The position numbers and the translations under genes were made by a program. DNA of 58,363 bases from Basidiobolus ranarum. Lineage: Eukaryota > Basidiobolomycota > Basidiobolomycetes > Basidiobolales. The notes under the pieces were generated by a model. The model was given only the letters and a program-made list of their open reading frames with translations. It had not been told where the DNA came from and searched no databases. Positions 12,073 to 23,800 of this stretch are shown here, piece by piece. The stretch spans positions 1-58,363 of the forward strand of contig JASJQH010000009.1 in the NCBI GenBank assembly GCA_040143965.1, in the 5' to 3' direction. Each line of letters begins with the position of its first letter. The first letter of the stretch is position 1.

Positions 12073-12573
12073 GGTTAGTTCAAATAGTGAAAGCACACGA
12101 TAGCGTTGATAATAGCGCGAGGTTAGGTTTTATTTTTTAACGCAATACAGAAAAAGAAATGCTATCATCAAATCCATTGGTTGTTTATTCTACGAATACA
12201 TACATAGCTAGGTTTCAATTTGATCCTTTAGATATGATAAGTGTGCAAAAATGGACTGATAACGAGAGAATTTTCATGACATTTGGTGATATCAGACCAT
12301 CAACTAACACTTGATTTTCCTTTTGAATAGCATCATTATGAATACATCAAAGCCCTCGCTCTTTGGATCTTGACTGGTTTTGAAATGAAAAGCGGTCACC
12401 TTGCCGGTACTCCACGCAACGGAATTTCCATACTCGTTTGGTTTAGGGGGATGTTGTGGTCACGGCGTACTAATATCTAAGTTCTGTCTCACCCTCACGT
12501 GCATTGGTGAATCAATGACCAGAAATTAAATGAAAAACTCCAATATCAGGTGACTAGAATCTATGGAAGACTT

Positions 12574-12585
12574 TTAGGGCTTAGG
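12574..12585 (+). promoter_or_regulatory. TTAGGG-CTTAGG box upstream of the Myb gene
   Basis: A TTAGGG followed directly by CTTAGG, 84 bases before the start of the putative telomere-repeat-binding Myb protein. It could be a self-regulatory site. It is short enough to be chance. Confidence 0.35.
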
Positions 12586-12668
12586 AGAATTGTATTTCTG
12601 TTCACCTAGCCCAAGTATAACCATCCTTCCACTTTAGGCTATTCACTCGAACTACACCAAACCCAGAT

Positions 12669-14553
12669 ATGAGTGAGAAAGATATTGGCGAACTTGAAGA
12701 TATATCAGCTGGATATTTAGGTAGCCAAGAGGCCACTTATCCACAAAAAGAAGTTTCCCAAATTTCAACCAATTCTCTCCCCAATAGCGTGCAAGTAGAG
12801 ACCGTCCAATTCGAAACAAACAATGTCCCTCTCTCTACCTCTCTCAACCAAGTTACATTAACTAATGAGTCCATAATAATGCCATCGACGATTAAGGGGC
12901 AAGAGGGGGTAGAATACCATCCTATTTACTCACCAGGCCTGGAGGAAAATCCTATGATCGAAAACCATTCAGTGAGAGTTGAAACTCAGGAAGAAATGCA
13001 AAAAAATCAACCTCCTATCGAAATGACTTCTACAAATGAAGAAAACGGTGTAACTTTTGACTTGAGTCAAGAGAGCAAACATTCAGCCGATAGAGTAGAA
13101 GATTCACAACAGCATTTTGGTACAGTGAATCATTCACTTGAGAAAGAAGTAAGTTTTTTTACTAAAAAAACGTATCTTGCTATTAGAAAACGAGTCGAAT
13201 TCTTTGAACACTCTCAATGAAGTGGATTTATCAGTTACAGACAGCTCTGCTGTAAATAGCCCTGAAGTTAAAAAAGTGAGAAATAGATGGACTCCAGAGG
13301 AAACTAACGCGCTAATTAATGGTTGCTTTGAGGTAAGTCTAAAATTATTAATTCAAGTCGAGGGTTGGTGTATTCATGTAAACTTTCCTTTATTTTGTCT
13401 TGAATAGCATGGAGTAGGTGCATGGAAAAAGATACTAGATGACTCAAAATATTCATTTGTGAACCGAACTTCCGTCGATCTAAAGGACAGGTTGGTTTTC
13501 CAAGAATTTTTAAAAAAACGCGTATCTTCAATTCTAATGACATTATTGTAATTAAGATTCCGAACATTGTTTCCAGAAGAGTATCATAGGTTGTATCATA
13601 CATCCATGCAAAAGCTTCGCGAGATTAAGAAGCAACCTGTAGAGTCTTACCCTACACCATTCCGTCGAGTAGACAGAAGACCGAAAAGAAAATTCAACCA
13701 AGAAGATGACGAGAATTTGAAAGCAGGATTCCAAAAGGTAAGGGGTCTAATTGTATTTGAAACGTTACATCTTTGAATCTTTTCTAAGCTTCATGCTAGT
13801 ATGGGTGTGCCTGGGCTAGAATCGTAAAAGATCCCACTTTAAATCTCCAGGATAGGAGAAGCACTGATCTTCGAGATAGGTTAGTGATACTAAAGGGGTC
13901 AATAAATGAGGCTGAATATTTATATGCTAAATTCTATTTAGGTTTAGGACTGCTTTCCCTGAAATATACGAGCAACTCGGGTATGCTCCTAAATATCCCA
14001 CCAAGCTTCTTCGCAGCCAGCCTAACGATGAAGCATCCGGTGTGTAGACATTGCCATCATAGAGCACTTATTTCTAACATTAACATGTCCACTCTTTTCA
14101 GATAGTTCACAGGTAACAGACCCAGCAAACACACCAAATTCTTACGTCGAAACTTCGGTCTTCCATGGCTTGGAAACTCATCCGTTACCGTCAATGCCGC
14201 GTACACCTGACCAGAATAGGGTGTTAGGTGTTTCTAATGAAGGCCCTTTAACCCCTCCTCCTACCAAGAGAAGAAAAAAGAAGAATATCCCTATTCGCCC
14301 TGAGCATGAAGAAACAGTGGAGTCGGTGTATGGGAAGGTGATTGATGCTCAACTCAAGGAAGGGGTACGTATACAGTGAATGGTTCGATATATGATAATG
14401 AGTATCTCATCCATGATTTGCCATCAGATCGAGTCAGATGTTTGGAGTTCGAATAATTCAGATCAATATGTCGGGACGTTTAGTCGGGTTGTATCATCCA
14501 CACCAACGTCGAATGATCAAGATCAATACCGTAAGATTCTTCCCAAACAGTGA
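12669..14553 (+). CDS. Double-Myb telobox protein, Tay1/Teb1 type (putative TTAGGG-repeat binding)
   Basis: Probable sequence-specific binder of telomere-type repeats, at telomeres and/or promoters. After a disordered N-terminus of about 170 residues come two Myb/SANT domains. The first has NRWTPEETNALINGCFE, GVGAWKKILDD and the telobox-like TSVDLKDRFRTLFPEEY. The second has KRKFNQEDDENLKAGFQK, YGCAWARIVKDP and STDLRDRFRTAFPEIY. Telobox Myb domains carry VDLKDKWR, so VDLKDRFR twice is a close form. The pairing matches Yarrowia Tay1 and fission yeast Teb1, from memory. Then follow a proline-rich segment, a basic patch (TKRRKKKNIPIRP) and a C-terminus ending ILPKQ. About seven exons. The first junction (near 13150-13190) does not keep frame with the obvious GTAAGT donor, so that splice is uncertain; the Myb exons join cleanly. 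Confidence 0.82.
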
Positions 14554-14563
14554 TGCAAAACAC

Positions 14564-14662
14564 CAACTGGTGAGACTAAACCAACATTAGGTTTTTCAAC
14601 TGATGAGACTAAACCAACATTAGGTTTTTCAACTGATGAGACTAAACCAACATTAGGTTTTT
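14564..14662 (+). repeat. 33-bp tandem repeat, three copies, with internal hairpin
   Basis: The unit caactgatgagactaaacc plus aacattaggttttt occurs three times head to tail, with only one mismatch in the first copy. Each unit holds aaacc and ggttt around a 7-base loop, so the transcript could form three identical small hairpins. It starts 11 bases after the stop codon of the Myb gene and so lies in its 3' untranslated region or terminator. Confidence 0.93.
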
Positions 14663-15625
14663 TGAGATAAGTAATTATAATCAGTCAACTGATAATATAT
14701 TCGATGTACGATTTGTTAAAATATATATAATATCAAAAACTTGTTCTTTTCTGATTGTTCTCCTACTTGATAGGAGTTGAATTGTTTGTTTTGTTTGTTT
14801 TTAATTAAAGTGAGTAAACAATAAGATCACCTGATCGAGATGAATATGAGACTTGGCCATAGGTAGGGAATGAGTGAGGGTAAAGGTGAGCTAAAGGTGA
14901 GGAATGTGAAATAGCTCACCTTGCGAACGATGTCTGAAACATTGGGGGAAAGAGAGGGGGGAAGAAAGGGGCTTTATAGATTCAAGTATCGCAGGTAATA
15001 GTATCGTTAGCAATAGCGTCGTTAGCACTATTATATTCAAGGTAGTTACTCTTCACAATAAACATTTCTAGCTATCTTTCTCTCAACCTCCATCATATGA
15101 CGCATTCACAAGTTGGATCAGCATTGTCAGGGTCAATGTGGCTAATATCGACAGAAATAATGGTATTGAAAGGGAGACGTGACAAATCTCACATGCTTAT
15201 ATTAATTCACTGCTGAATAGTCATGCATTGAGGATTGCCATATAATAGTCTTACATTGTGTGTCTACTTTTTTTTTATTTTTAATTGCCATGAAATAGAT
15301 ACGAAATTGACGACAAATTTGGAGCCGCAATTAAAACCAGTTTAGCTAGGGGTACGATTATTAAGTCACGTAATGAAGGTGGTGCAATACTCAGCTAATA
15401 TGGATTCTATTGTCTCTTAGCTGTCGTGCGGAATCCAATGATACTCTTCTCTTTGTTGTTAATACACATTCTCACTTTAAGCTAATAAATAGATTAATTA
15501 CATCTCAGCACTAATGGCGTCAATATCTCGTATAAGCCGCCCGGATTTGCAATAAAAGCCACCTTGTTCGCTCACCATCAATACACAACCTACCTCTCTT
15601 GTCCTAACCATCTGTACTTAACCCA
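14663..15625. other. Intergenic region
   Basis: About 0.96 kb between the Myb gene and the protease gene. The proximal part includes AATAAAAG at 15551-15558, a TATA-like box about 70 bases before the protease start. I saw no ORF or RNA gene. Confidence 0.5.
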
Positions 15626-16883
15626 ATGAAGCTTACTGCCTTTGAGTCCCTCTTGACTGCCCTTCTGACTCTCGATATTGTTGCGGCATACTCGACGTAC
15701 GTTTATTTACAAATTGCTTTTTATCCTGTTCATTTGTTAACCATTTCACAGCGTAAAAATCCATAAGGTAGATGAATCTCCCTCTCAGAGACTCACAAGA
15801 TATGCTCGAACTGGACAGTATGCTGCCCAAAAATACTTTGGAATCTCTGGTCATAAAAGTGAACAATCATTGATTCCTGTTGATGAGTTCGGAAAAGCTA
15901 AACATGGTGTTCCAATCTCTAACTTCATGAATGCTCAATACTTTGGTGAAGTCCAAATTGGCACCCCTGCTCAAACTTTCAAGGTGGTCTTTGACACTGG
16001 GTCTTCCAACCTTTGGGTACCATCTACCCACTGTTCTTCCATCGCTTGCTTTTTCCATACTCGCTTCAATTCCGAGCAAAGTTCTACACACAAGGCCAAT
16101 GGCACTCAGTTTGCCATCCGCTATGGTAGTGGAAGCTTGGAAGGAATTATCAGCAACGATGTAGTTCGCATCGGTGATGTCACCATTGAAGATTGCGACT
16201 TTGGTGAGTCTGTCAAAGAACCAGGGCTTGCCTTTGCTTTCGGTAAATTTGACGGTATCATGGGTATGGGTTACAACACCATCTCAGTTAAGAGTGTGAT
16301 CCCACCATTCTATCATATGGTGGACAAAAAGCTCATCGATAAACCCATGTTCTCATTCTGGTTGAACAACGCAGAATCCGGAAATGAGGGCGGTGAGCTA
16401 GTTCTTGGTGGCTACAATTCTGATCACTTCTCTGGAAAGATTCACTGGGTCCCTGTAACACGTAAAGGATACTGGGAAGTTGAGCTTGAATCTGTCGCTT
16501 TTGGAGATGATGACATCGGTTTGGATCCTGTTGGAGCTGCCATTGATACGGGCAGCTCACTGTTAGTAGTTCCCTCTGCATTGGCCGACTTAATCAACAG
16601 TCTACTCGGTGCCAAGAAGAATTTTGCAGGACAGTATGTGTTGGATTGTGCGAAAATCCCCAGTCTTCCTAGCTTGACTCTCACTTTTGGTGGCAAGCCC
16701 TTCACTTTGACTGCTGAGCAATATATCTTGAAAGTACAAAACCAATGTGTATCTGGATTCATGGGTATGGACATTCCTGCTCCTGCTGGGCCTCTTTGGA
16801 TCGTTGGTGATGTGTTCCTCAGAGCTTACTATACTATCTACGATCTAGGCAAGCATCGTGTTGGTTTTGCCAAGTCCAAGTAA
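15626..16883 (+). CDS. PEP4: Vacuolar aspartic protease (saccharopepsin type)
   Basis: Pepsin-family endopeptidase that matures other vacuolar hydrolases. A signal peptide (MKLTAFESLLTALLTLDIVAAYS) is followed by an intron at about 15699-15751. Next is a propeptide starting VKIHKVDESPSQRL. The mature enzyme begins near HGVPISNFMNAQYFGEVQIG. Both catalytic aspartates are present, in VVFDTGSSNLWVPS and AAIDTGSSLLVVPS, with the flap tyrosine in AIRYGSGSLEG. The end PLWIVGDVFLRAYYTIYDLGKHRVGFAKSK is classic for Pep4 and cathepsin D. Total about 401 residues, normal for the family. The second exon is one long frame. Vacuolar rather than secreted is inferred from similarity to Pep4. Confidence 0.96.
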
Positions 16884-17136
16884 ACAGAAATTCAACCAAA
16901 TCAGACACCTTCATTGTACCCAGTTTCTCCCCCTTTTTCTGTCTTAAATGTGAACTTTCCAATTTGTATATCAACATAAATTGTTTGATCATTAATTTGA
17001 TAATATGGCTAATAAATATGTCGAATGTAAATTATCTGCAACTACTATCATTTCTACTCTGGACGAGTAAACTTGATTCTTTTTAATATATGCATTAAAA
17101 ATTGCTTAGCCAACCAAAACTGAAAATTATAATCAT

Positions 17137-17146
17137 TTAGGGTTTT
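17137..17146 (+). promoter_or_regulatory. TTAGGGTTTT box
   Basis: A telobox-type motif 59 bases before the start of the kaptin-like gene, in the region where a core promoter is expected. Similar to the AAACCCTAA boxes known in plant and fungal housekeeping promoters. Confidence 0.4.
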
Positions 17147-17204
17147 GGGATTTTTACCACAAGAGGTCATTTTTTGCAATTGCAACTTAGTATTTATTTG
17201 TATC

Positions 17205-18705
17205 ATGTCAAACAGCACGGAGCCTTTGGAAGAAGTACCGACTCCTGACTACAATGAAAACATACCACCCACAAAAAGGAAGAAGCCAAGCGAGGTTGAA
17301 CAAGAATCAACGTTCTCTTGCACACAAGTGTGGAATCGTTGGCTAGATCAAAATATCAATACTTTAGTAGTGGGGAAAATGTTTGCTGATCAAGCAGAGG
17401 CGGATGTCATATTGGGAACAGACACTGGAAATATCATTGTAATTAATTCGAATAAAGTGAGTATTCAGAACATTTTTATCTCCTTTTATTTCCTGACTGA
17501 TTAATAAGAGTACCCTCCGTAAAGAAAGACGTCATTCTAGATACGAAGGCAGATGCCATTCAGACTTTACTCTTACATGATGTGACAAGATTGGGTGGTT
17601 CAGAACTTCTGGCTGGTGATTCTCAAGGAACCATTATTACTTTCTGTCGAGAGCAAATACTCAGTAAACAATCTTTTGGCTCTTCAGTCAAATGCCTGGA
17701 GGTCTATTTTGATGCTTGTAAGTATCATGATATATTTTTGCTCTGTATTCAGTCGCTCAATTAATAACGCCGAGTTTAGTAAATGGATTCGAAATAGTAT
17801 CAGGTGATGTGTCTGGAGTTATCACAGCCTTTCTTCCACATTGGCGTTTGTGGCGTATAAGTCTTTATGATGAAACATTTAAACTTCCTAGAGCGTACTT
17901 GGTTAGTATTGATGGCCCCCAGTAATTCATGATACACCCAACATCTCTAATGAAAGCCAATTTTCTCAAAATTAGAATGACACAGATGATCCGGCTATTC
18001 GATGCTTATTATCAGTAATCTTACCAGATGTCCATGGAGTTGATACACACTTTATACTGGCCTGTGATGGAAGTCCCTATGTGCATTTCTTGCAGAAAGG
18101 AACGTTAACCAAAAGTCTAGAGTTGCCTAGCTTGATAAATTGTGTATGTATAATCAATGCTGGCATCATCGATACTCATCTAATCAACAACAATGTCTGA
18201 ATTAGATGTGCTATGGGTATTTTACAGAAAACGATGCTCCCGAGAAAGCCTTGCAAGTAGCTTTAGGTGGCAACGATGGAAATGTGTATATATTGGAGAA
18301 CTTCAAGGTAATCAACATCCCATTACAAATTTGGATTTTCAAGTGCACCATATTGAAATACTTTGCTTAGGTGAGCAAACATATCAATATTGATCATCCC
18401 GTGACGAATGTCAAGCGACTCAAAGCTGAAGGAGCCACCGACATTTTGCTATGCACCGGACACATGAATGGTGCGCAACTTTACAAAGATGGAAAGGTAG
18501 ATATATATTCCATGGTTTCTTCATATGCAGCATGTTATTGATCTGTCCAATATCTTGTTTTTAGCTAATATATCGAATAGAAACTGATGATTGGATTCAT
18601 GGCGTCGGCATTGGAGATATAGACAAGGATGGCGTTGATGAGATGGTCTTTAGTTCACTGAATAATGAGATCTTGGTTTACAAGTATCAAAGCACTGCAC
18701 TCTAA
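17205..18705 (+). CDS. Beta-propeller / FG-GAP-type protein, kaptin (KPTN)-like
   Basis: Start MSNSTEPLEEVPTPDYNEN, a disordered basic patch (TKRKKPSE), then repeated strands that look like propeller blades: EADVILGTDTGNIIVIN, SELLAGDSQGTIITF, FEIVSGDVSGVITAF, FILACDGSPYVHFL, LQVALGGNDGNVYILE, DILLCTGHMNGAQLYKDGK. The last blade reads GVGIGDIDKDGVDEMVFSSL, an FG-GAP calcium-loop-like DxDxDG, and NNEILVYKYQ. About seven introns. The order of the last three blades (LLV..VYRD, then DVDLDG, then LLCYKYR) resembles human kaptin, a KICSTOR subunit linked to TORC1 amino-acid sensing; the alternative is ITFG2, also in KICSTOR. The comparison is from memory, so the propeller call is firm and the kaptin call tentative. 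Confidence 0.6.
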
Positions 18706-19104
18706 ACCTCCAGTTGATTACATAATTATGCTTCGGTTACAAATGAGCTAGTTTACATCTTAAAGTCAATTCTTCCTTCCTTCACTTGTTTAGAACCTGA
18801 TGGTTAGATGTATAGAGAAATAATAAACGACTACTCGTGCGCTTAAATCTTTCATAGATAGCCCTGATATACTATATAAATTAATAATTGATACAATTTG
18901 AGTGCACACATGGATTGACGGACTAATGGGAGTTTGATAATTTACTTTATGCTTCACAAAATAGATCAAATTCGTAATGACGTCGCATTTGCTTCAAACC
19001 ACCCTCATCTTCTCCTAATTTGAACCAATCATCTTTCGGTAAGGTAAATGTTGCCCTATTTGTGACAGTTCTTTTCGGCATAACTCTTCAAGGGGTCACT
19101 TCTC

Positions 19105-19112
19105 TATAAAGG
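19105..19112 (+). promoter_or_regulatory. TATA box (TATAAAGG) of the first MAPEG gene
   Basis: Canonical TATAAA 60 bases before the ATG. Confidence 0.55.
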
Positions 19113-19164
19113 CGACTTCAACGACCTTCCTCTCCGCTGCAAACTAATCCTTTCTCCTGCTACC

Positions 19165-19918
19165 ATGTCCATCGTAATTACTCCCAAGTATAGCTGGGTA
19201 AGTTGCTTCTTTTATTTCGAAATAACCAGTGTACTAATCCCAGGAAACGGTAGTGCGTTATCACTGCTGTCGGTATGAGCTTTCAACTTCTGTTGACTGG
19301 TGGTGCCGTCGGTGCTGCTAGAAAGAAGTACACTATTCCCGTAAGTTTTCTTCACGGCTAACGCTTTGGTTTCGGATACCTTTTGCTCACCTCATGCTTG
19401 TACAGTATCCTGATATGGGAAATGGTCGTTTTGCCGCTAAGCTTACGTATGTATAGCCCCATATACCACGCAGGTTACACATGACTAATTTTTGGAACAT
19501 ACTAGGGATGAGGAGTGGACTGAATTCAACAATATTCAGCGTACTCACCAAAATTACGTAAGCCTTTTCAATGGGAATATTTCCTCTCGTTGAATCTAGA
19601 CTAATGGTTTGTCTAGGTTGAGCAAATCTCCACTGCTCAAAGTTTAGTACTACTTGGTGGTCTTTACTTCCCAGAAATTAGTGCTACCCTTGGTGCCATT
19701 TATATTGTGAATATCCAGTTTTTATATATTTCTGTGGGAACATTTATACTTACCAACCTTTATCGTTTCAGTTCGGACGTGTCCTCTATACTGAAGGCTA
19801 CAAGAGAGTTGGCTCCAAAGGGCGTATCTATGGTGTTATCCCTATTGATCTCAGTCTTTTAGGTTTGGTAGGAGTCACCCTTTTCGGAGCCGCCAAGACA
19901 TTGAAGCTTATCAAGTAA
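19165..19918 (+). CDS. MAPEG-family membrane protein, microsomal glutathione S-transferase 3-like (copy 1, intron-rich)
   Basis: Integral membrane enzyme of the ER or outer mitochondrial membrane, with glutathione transferase or peroxidase activity in characterised relatives. The start MSIVITPKYSW, then ITAVGMSFQLLLTGGAVGAARKKY, YPDMGNGRFAAKLTDEEWTEFNNIQRTHQNYVEQ, and the last helices ending AAKTLKLIK. The family core RTHQNYVEQ, with its conserved asparagine and glutamate, is intact. Five short introns interrupt about 150 codons. A near-identical layout is seen in the next gene 214 bases downstream, so this is a tandem pair. Confidence 0.92.
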
Positions 19919-20067
19919 CTGTCCGCAGTGAGATTTTTTATGCATTCCACCCCGAAATAAACGATTCTTTAAAACTAAACCTAATGAAGATAATCTTCAC
20001 TATCTCGGCCATAATAGGTGGGGTTTCCTATAATAAAATATCATTTGCTGACAAATTGGTGAAAATC

Positions 20068-20074
20068 TATAAAT
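20068..20074 (+). promoter_or_regulatory. TATA box (TATAAAT) of the second MAPEG gene
   Basis: TATAAA 64 bases before the ATG, almost the same spacing as in the first copy. This shows that the second copy has its own core promoter. Confidence 0.5.
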
Positions 20075-20131
20075 CCATCATGTACCATGGTTTTCAACCT
20101 TGTCTTCGCTAAGAGCTACTTTTCATAGAAT

Positions 20132-20572
20132 ATGTCCATCGTTATTTCCCCCGAGTTTGCTTGGCCAGTCCTTGCCGCCGCCTTCATGGGCATTCAATTG
20201 GTCGTTATTGGTGCTGGTGTAGGTGCGGCCAGAAAGAAGTACAAGGTTGATTATCCTGATATGGGATGCGGTCGTTATGCTGATAAACTCAGTGATGAAG
20301 ACTGGGTAGCCTTCAATAATGTTCAAAGATCACATCAAAATTATGTGGAGCAAATTTCTTCTGCTCAAGTGTTTGTACTTCTTTCCGGACTTTTCTACCC
20401 CAAGGTTAGTGGATTCTTGGGCTTTACTTACATCGTCGGACGTCAACTGTACTCTGCTGGTTATCGTTCCAAGGGACCAGAAGGACGTATGATCGGTGCC
20501 ATTGCTTTAGATGTTGCACTTGTGGTCATGTTCCTTATTATTGTCTACAACGCTGTGAAACTTCTGTTGTAA
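20132..20572 (+). CDS. MAPEG-family membrane protein, MGST3-like (copy 2, intronless)
   Basis: 146 residues in one uninterrupted frame: MSIVISPEFAWPVLAAAFMG, GAGVGAARKKYKVDYPDMGCGRY, then DEDWVAFNNVQRSHQNYVEQISSAQVFVLLSGLFYPK, VGRQLYSAGYRSKGPEGR and a final hydrophobic helix ending VKLLL. Collinear with copy 1 over its whole length and clearly its paralogue, with many conservative changes. All five introns of copy 1 are missing. It could be a retrocopy that landed next to its parent, or a duplicate that lost introns by recombination with cDNA. The ORF is intact, so it is probably functional. Confidence 0.95.
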   Translation: MSIVISPEFAWPVLAAAFMGIQLVVIGAGVGAARKKYKVDYPDMGCGRYADKLSDEDWVAFNNVQRSHQNYVEQISSAQVFVLLSGLFYPKVSGFLGFTYIVGRQLYSAGYRSKGPEGRMIGAIALDVALVVMFLIIVYNAVKLLL

Positions 20573-20851
20573 ATGTTTCCATGAATTTGTAAAATGAATG
20601 AACTTAAAATTATCGAATTTCGAAAATATATGAAATAATAAAGTGATTTTATATATCTTGTCTATGTTCAAATAATCCCAAGAATGGGTATTAGTTGTTT
20701 GAACACATTAGGGGGAATGAATTGAGGGGTTGAATGTTGGATGGATAAAAGGGGAACTTGATCTACTCTAGTGAATTGAATGAAACATGAAACAATGCAA
20801 AGGATATCAATAAATAGGAAACAAAAAAGTTGAGTATGTTCTTTATATTCT

Positions 20852-23800
20852 CTATTTCTTAAGTAGAGTGTAGAAGGCATCTTGGGGAAGCTCAACATTT
20901 CCAATCATCTTCATACGCTTCTTGCCTTCCTTCTGTTTATTTAACAGTTTCATCTTACGAGATACGTCTCCACCATACTATACAGTTTAAAGGAGAATAT
21001 TATTAAGAGTAAAGAAGTTTTGACAATCAGGGTTATTTACTTACACATTTAGCAGTGACATTTTTACGCATGGCAGAAATGCTCTCTCGGGCAATGATCT
21101 TTTTACCGATAGCCGTTTGAATAACCACTTCGAAAAGTTGTCTGGATAACAAGGATATTTAGGATGTATCCAAAGTGAACATACAAAGTGGGTCAAAAGT
21201 GGTAATAACACTATACCTCTCAATGACTGATTTCAATTTCTTGGCCCATTCACGGCCTACTAGTTCAGCTTTAGAGCGATGCAATACCATAGCCAAGGCA
21301 TCAACAGGGCTTCCATTTAGCAGGACATTCAACTAGGAATATAATACGTTTAGAATATTAAAGGTAGGGATAGTTGGTTCAAAGGGTCATATTCTCTTAC
21401 CTTAACTAAATCAGATTCCTGGTATTCGGTCTCTTCATAATCGAAACTAGCATATCCAGAGGTACGTGATTTCAACTGGTCAAAGAAGTCGGTAACTACC
21501 TCAGACATTGGGAGAGTATATTTCATAAGAACTCGAGTATCATCGATGTATGAATATTCTTGTTGTTCACCACGATGAGCCTATTCGATTAGAAGATTAA
21601 AACGAATGAATCAATCAAGTGAACATAAGTGATTCCTTACTCCACACAACTCCATCATTGGGCCCATGTATTCGTCAGGGAAGATCATAGTGGCCATGAC
21701 CATTGGTTCTCGAAGGGCTATCACTTTGTGGGCCATATCTTCAGGTTCAGGAAATTCGGCAGGTGTGCGAATATCTTTAATTTCACCATTCGTGTATTCG
21801 ACTATATTACAAAGGTTATTTGGGTACATGTGCTGATAACACACTACACTGCTACAAACCTCGGTAAGGAACCGTTGGTTGGGTCACGATAACATTAGCT
21901 GCATATTCCTATAGAAAGGTGAAAAATACTTTTAGCCAACATTTGGGATGTTTGTTCTCATCACTGCTGTTACCTCTTCCAATCTTTGACGGAAAACATC
22001 CAAGTGTAGAGTGCCTAAGAAACCCAATCTCCAGCCTTGTCCAAGTGCCACACTGTAGTTAATCATAAGCCGATGATCAATAAGATGGCTCAATAACGAG
22101 GTTTCAACCTACAATTACCTAGTTTCTCTTTGTGTAGTTACGCTGGAATCATTGAGGGTGAGCTTGGTAATCGATTCTTCAAGCTTGGTAAAATCATTGG
22201 TATCTACAGGGTAAACACCGGCGAACACCTTCGAACCAACAGCTTAGCTAAATTCTCAAAAGATATTTCCAACAAAGGCAACTAACCATGGATTTCACTG
22301 GAACGAAACCTGGTAGCGGCTCAACCGATTGCTTTTGATGACAGAAAGTGTCACCAATATGTGCCTCAGTGGCCACCTTCATATTAATGACAATATAGCC
22401 AACTTGACCGGCATGTCTAGATATTGATCAGTTGAATGGAACTAGAGAGAACGATGTCGGATCTACTTACAGCGCCTTGGTTGGAGTCCTCTCGGGATGT
22501 ATGATGCCAACTTCCATCACGTCGTATTTATTACCAGAATGAACGGAAAGTACTTTATCACCTGTAACACAATTGACAATGAGTTAAAACAACTGCATCA
22601 TAGCCATCAATGTAGATTCTTACCTTTCTGTACTCTTCCCTCTTTGATTGCCATCAAGCAGATCACACCCACATAAGCATCATACCAAGAATCAAACAAA
22701 AGAGCCCTCAAAGGGCCATTCATGTCTCCTACAGGACTGGACATATCATTAATAAGGCTCTACAGTGCTGTATAAGTGACCAGACGGAAACCTTTGGATT
22801 TTCTCTATCACTGCTGGGAGAACTTGGTCAATGTTGAGCCCGGATTTGGCAGAAATCTACATGAAAATTGACTTGTCAGAGATTTGCAATGTGTGAGATA
22901 TACACATGGATATATATACTTTAATAATATCGTTTGTATCCAGTTCGAAAGTATTCGCGATTTGACTCTCGACTTTATCAGGATCGGCAGTTGGTAAATC
23001 AACCTAAAGAAAATATCCCATCAGTTTAAGCCTAGAATGCTGATCGCCTTAATAAAGTCGTAAACCTTGTTGATAACTGGAATAATCGATAGATCTTGTC
23101 CAAACGCCAGGAAGAAGTTCGCCACTGTTTGAGCTTGAATTCCTTGACATGCATCCACTAACAGAATGGCGCCTTGACAAGCGGCTAAAGAGCGAGAAAC
23201 TTCATAACTAAAGTCGACGTGTCCCTAAGCACCAGTTACATGGATGAGATATTATGTTCACGCTACTAATTCGTATCGGACTCATATACATACTGGAGTA
23301 TCGATCAGATTTACAAGGTATTCCTTTCCTTTATGTTTGTAGAACATGGACACCGTCTAGAAATTTTTCAAATGAATATCGCAAAGTAGAATCAATTCTA
23401 ATTGAAGTATATCAACTAACCTGAGCCTTGACTGTAATACCTCTTTCGCGTTCTACTTTAAGCTTATCCAACACTTGCTTATTTCCAGATTTGGTGGTAA
23501 TTGTACCTATATACAACAATTCAATATACTTCCAAGGCACTAATTGGACGGAAAGAATAGACATACCAGTTGTTTCTAATAAACGGTCAGCGAGAGTACT
23601 TTTACCATGGTCTAAAAATTTCAGAGTGTTCAGTTGAAGTTTTTCGTTTTATGGTGTATACAAGTTTCTACAGATAACGTATTCAAAGGAATATCATACC
23701 AATGTGAGCAATGATACTGAAATTTCGTATATTTTCCGGTGGGTAATTAGTCAAATCCAATTCTTTATCCTTAAAATTTACAATTATATCAACATACTTC

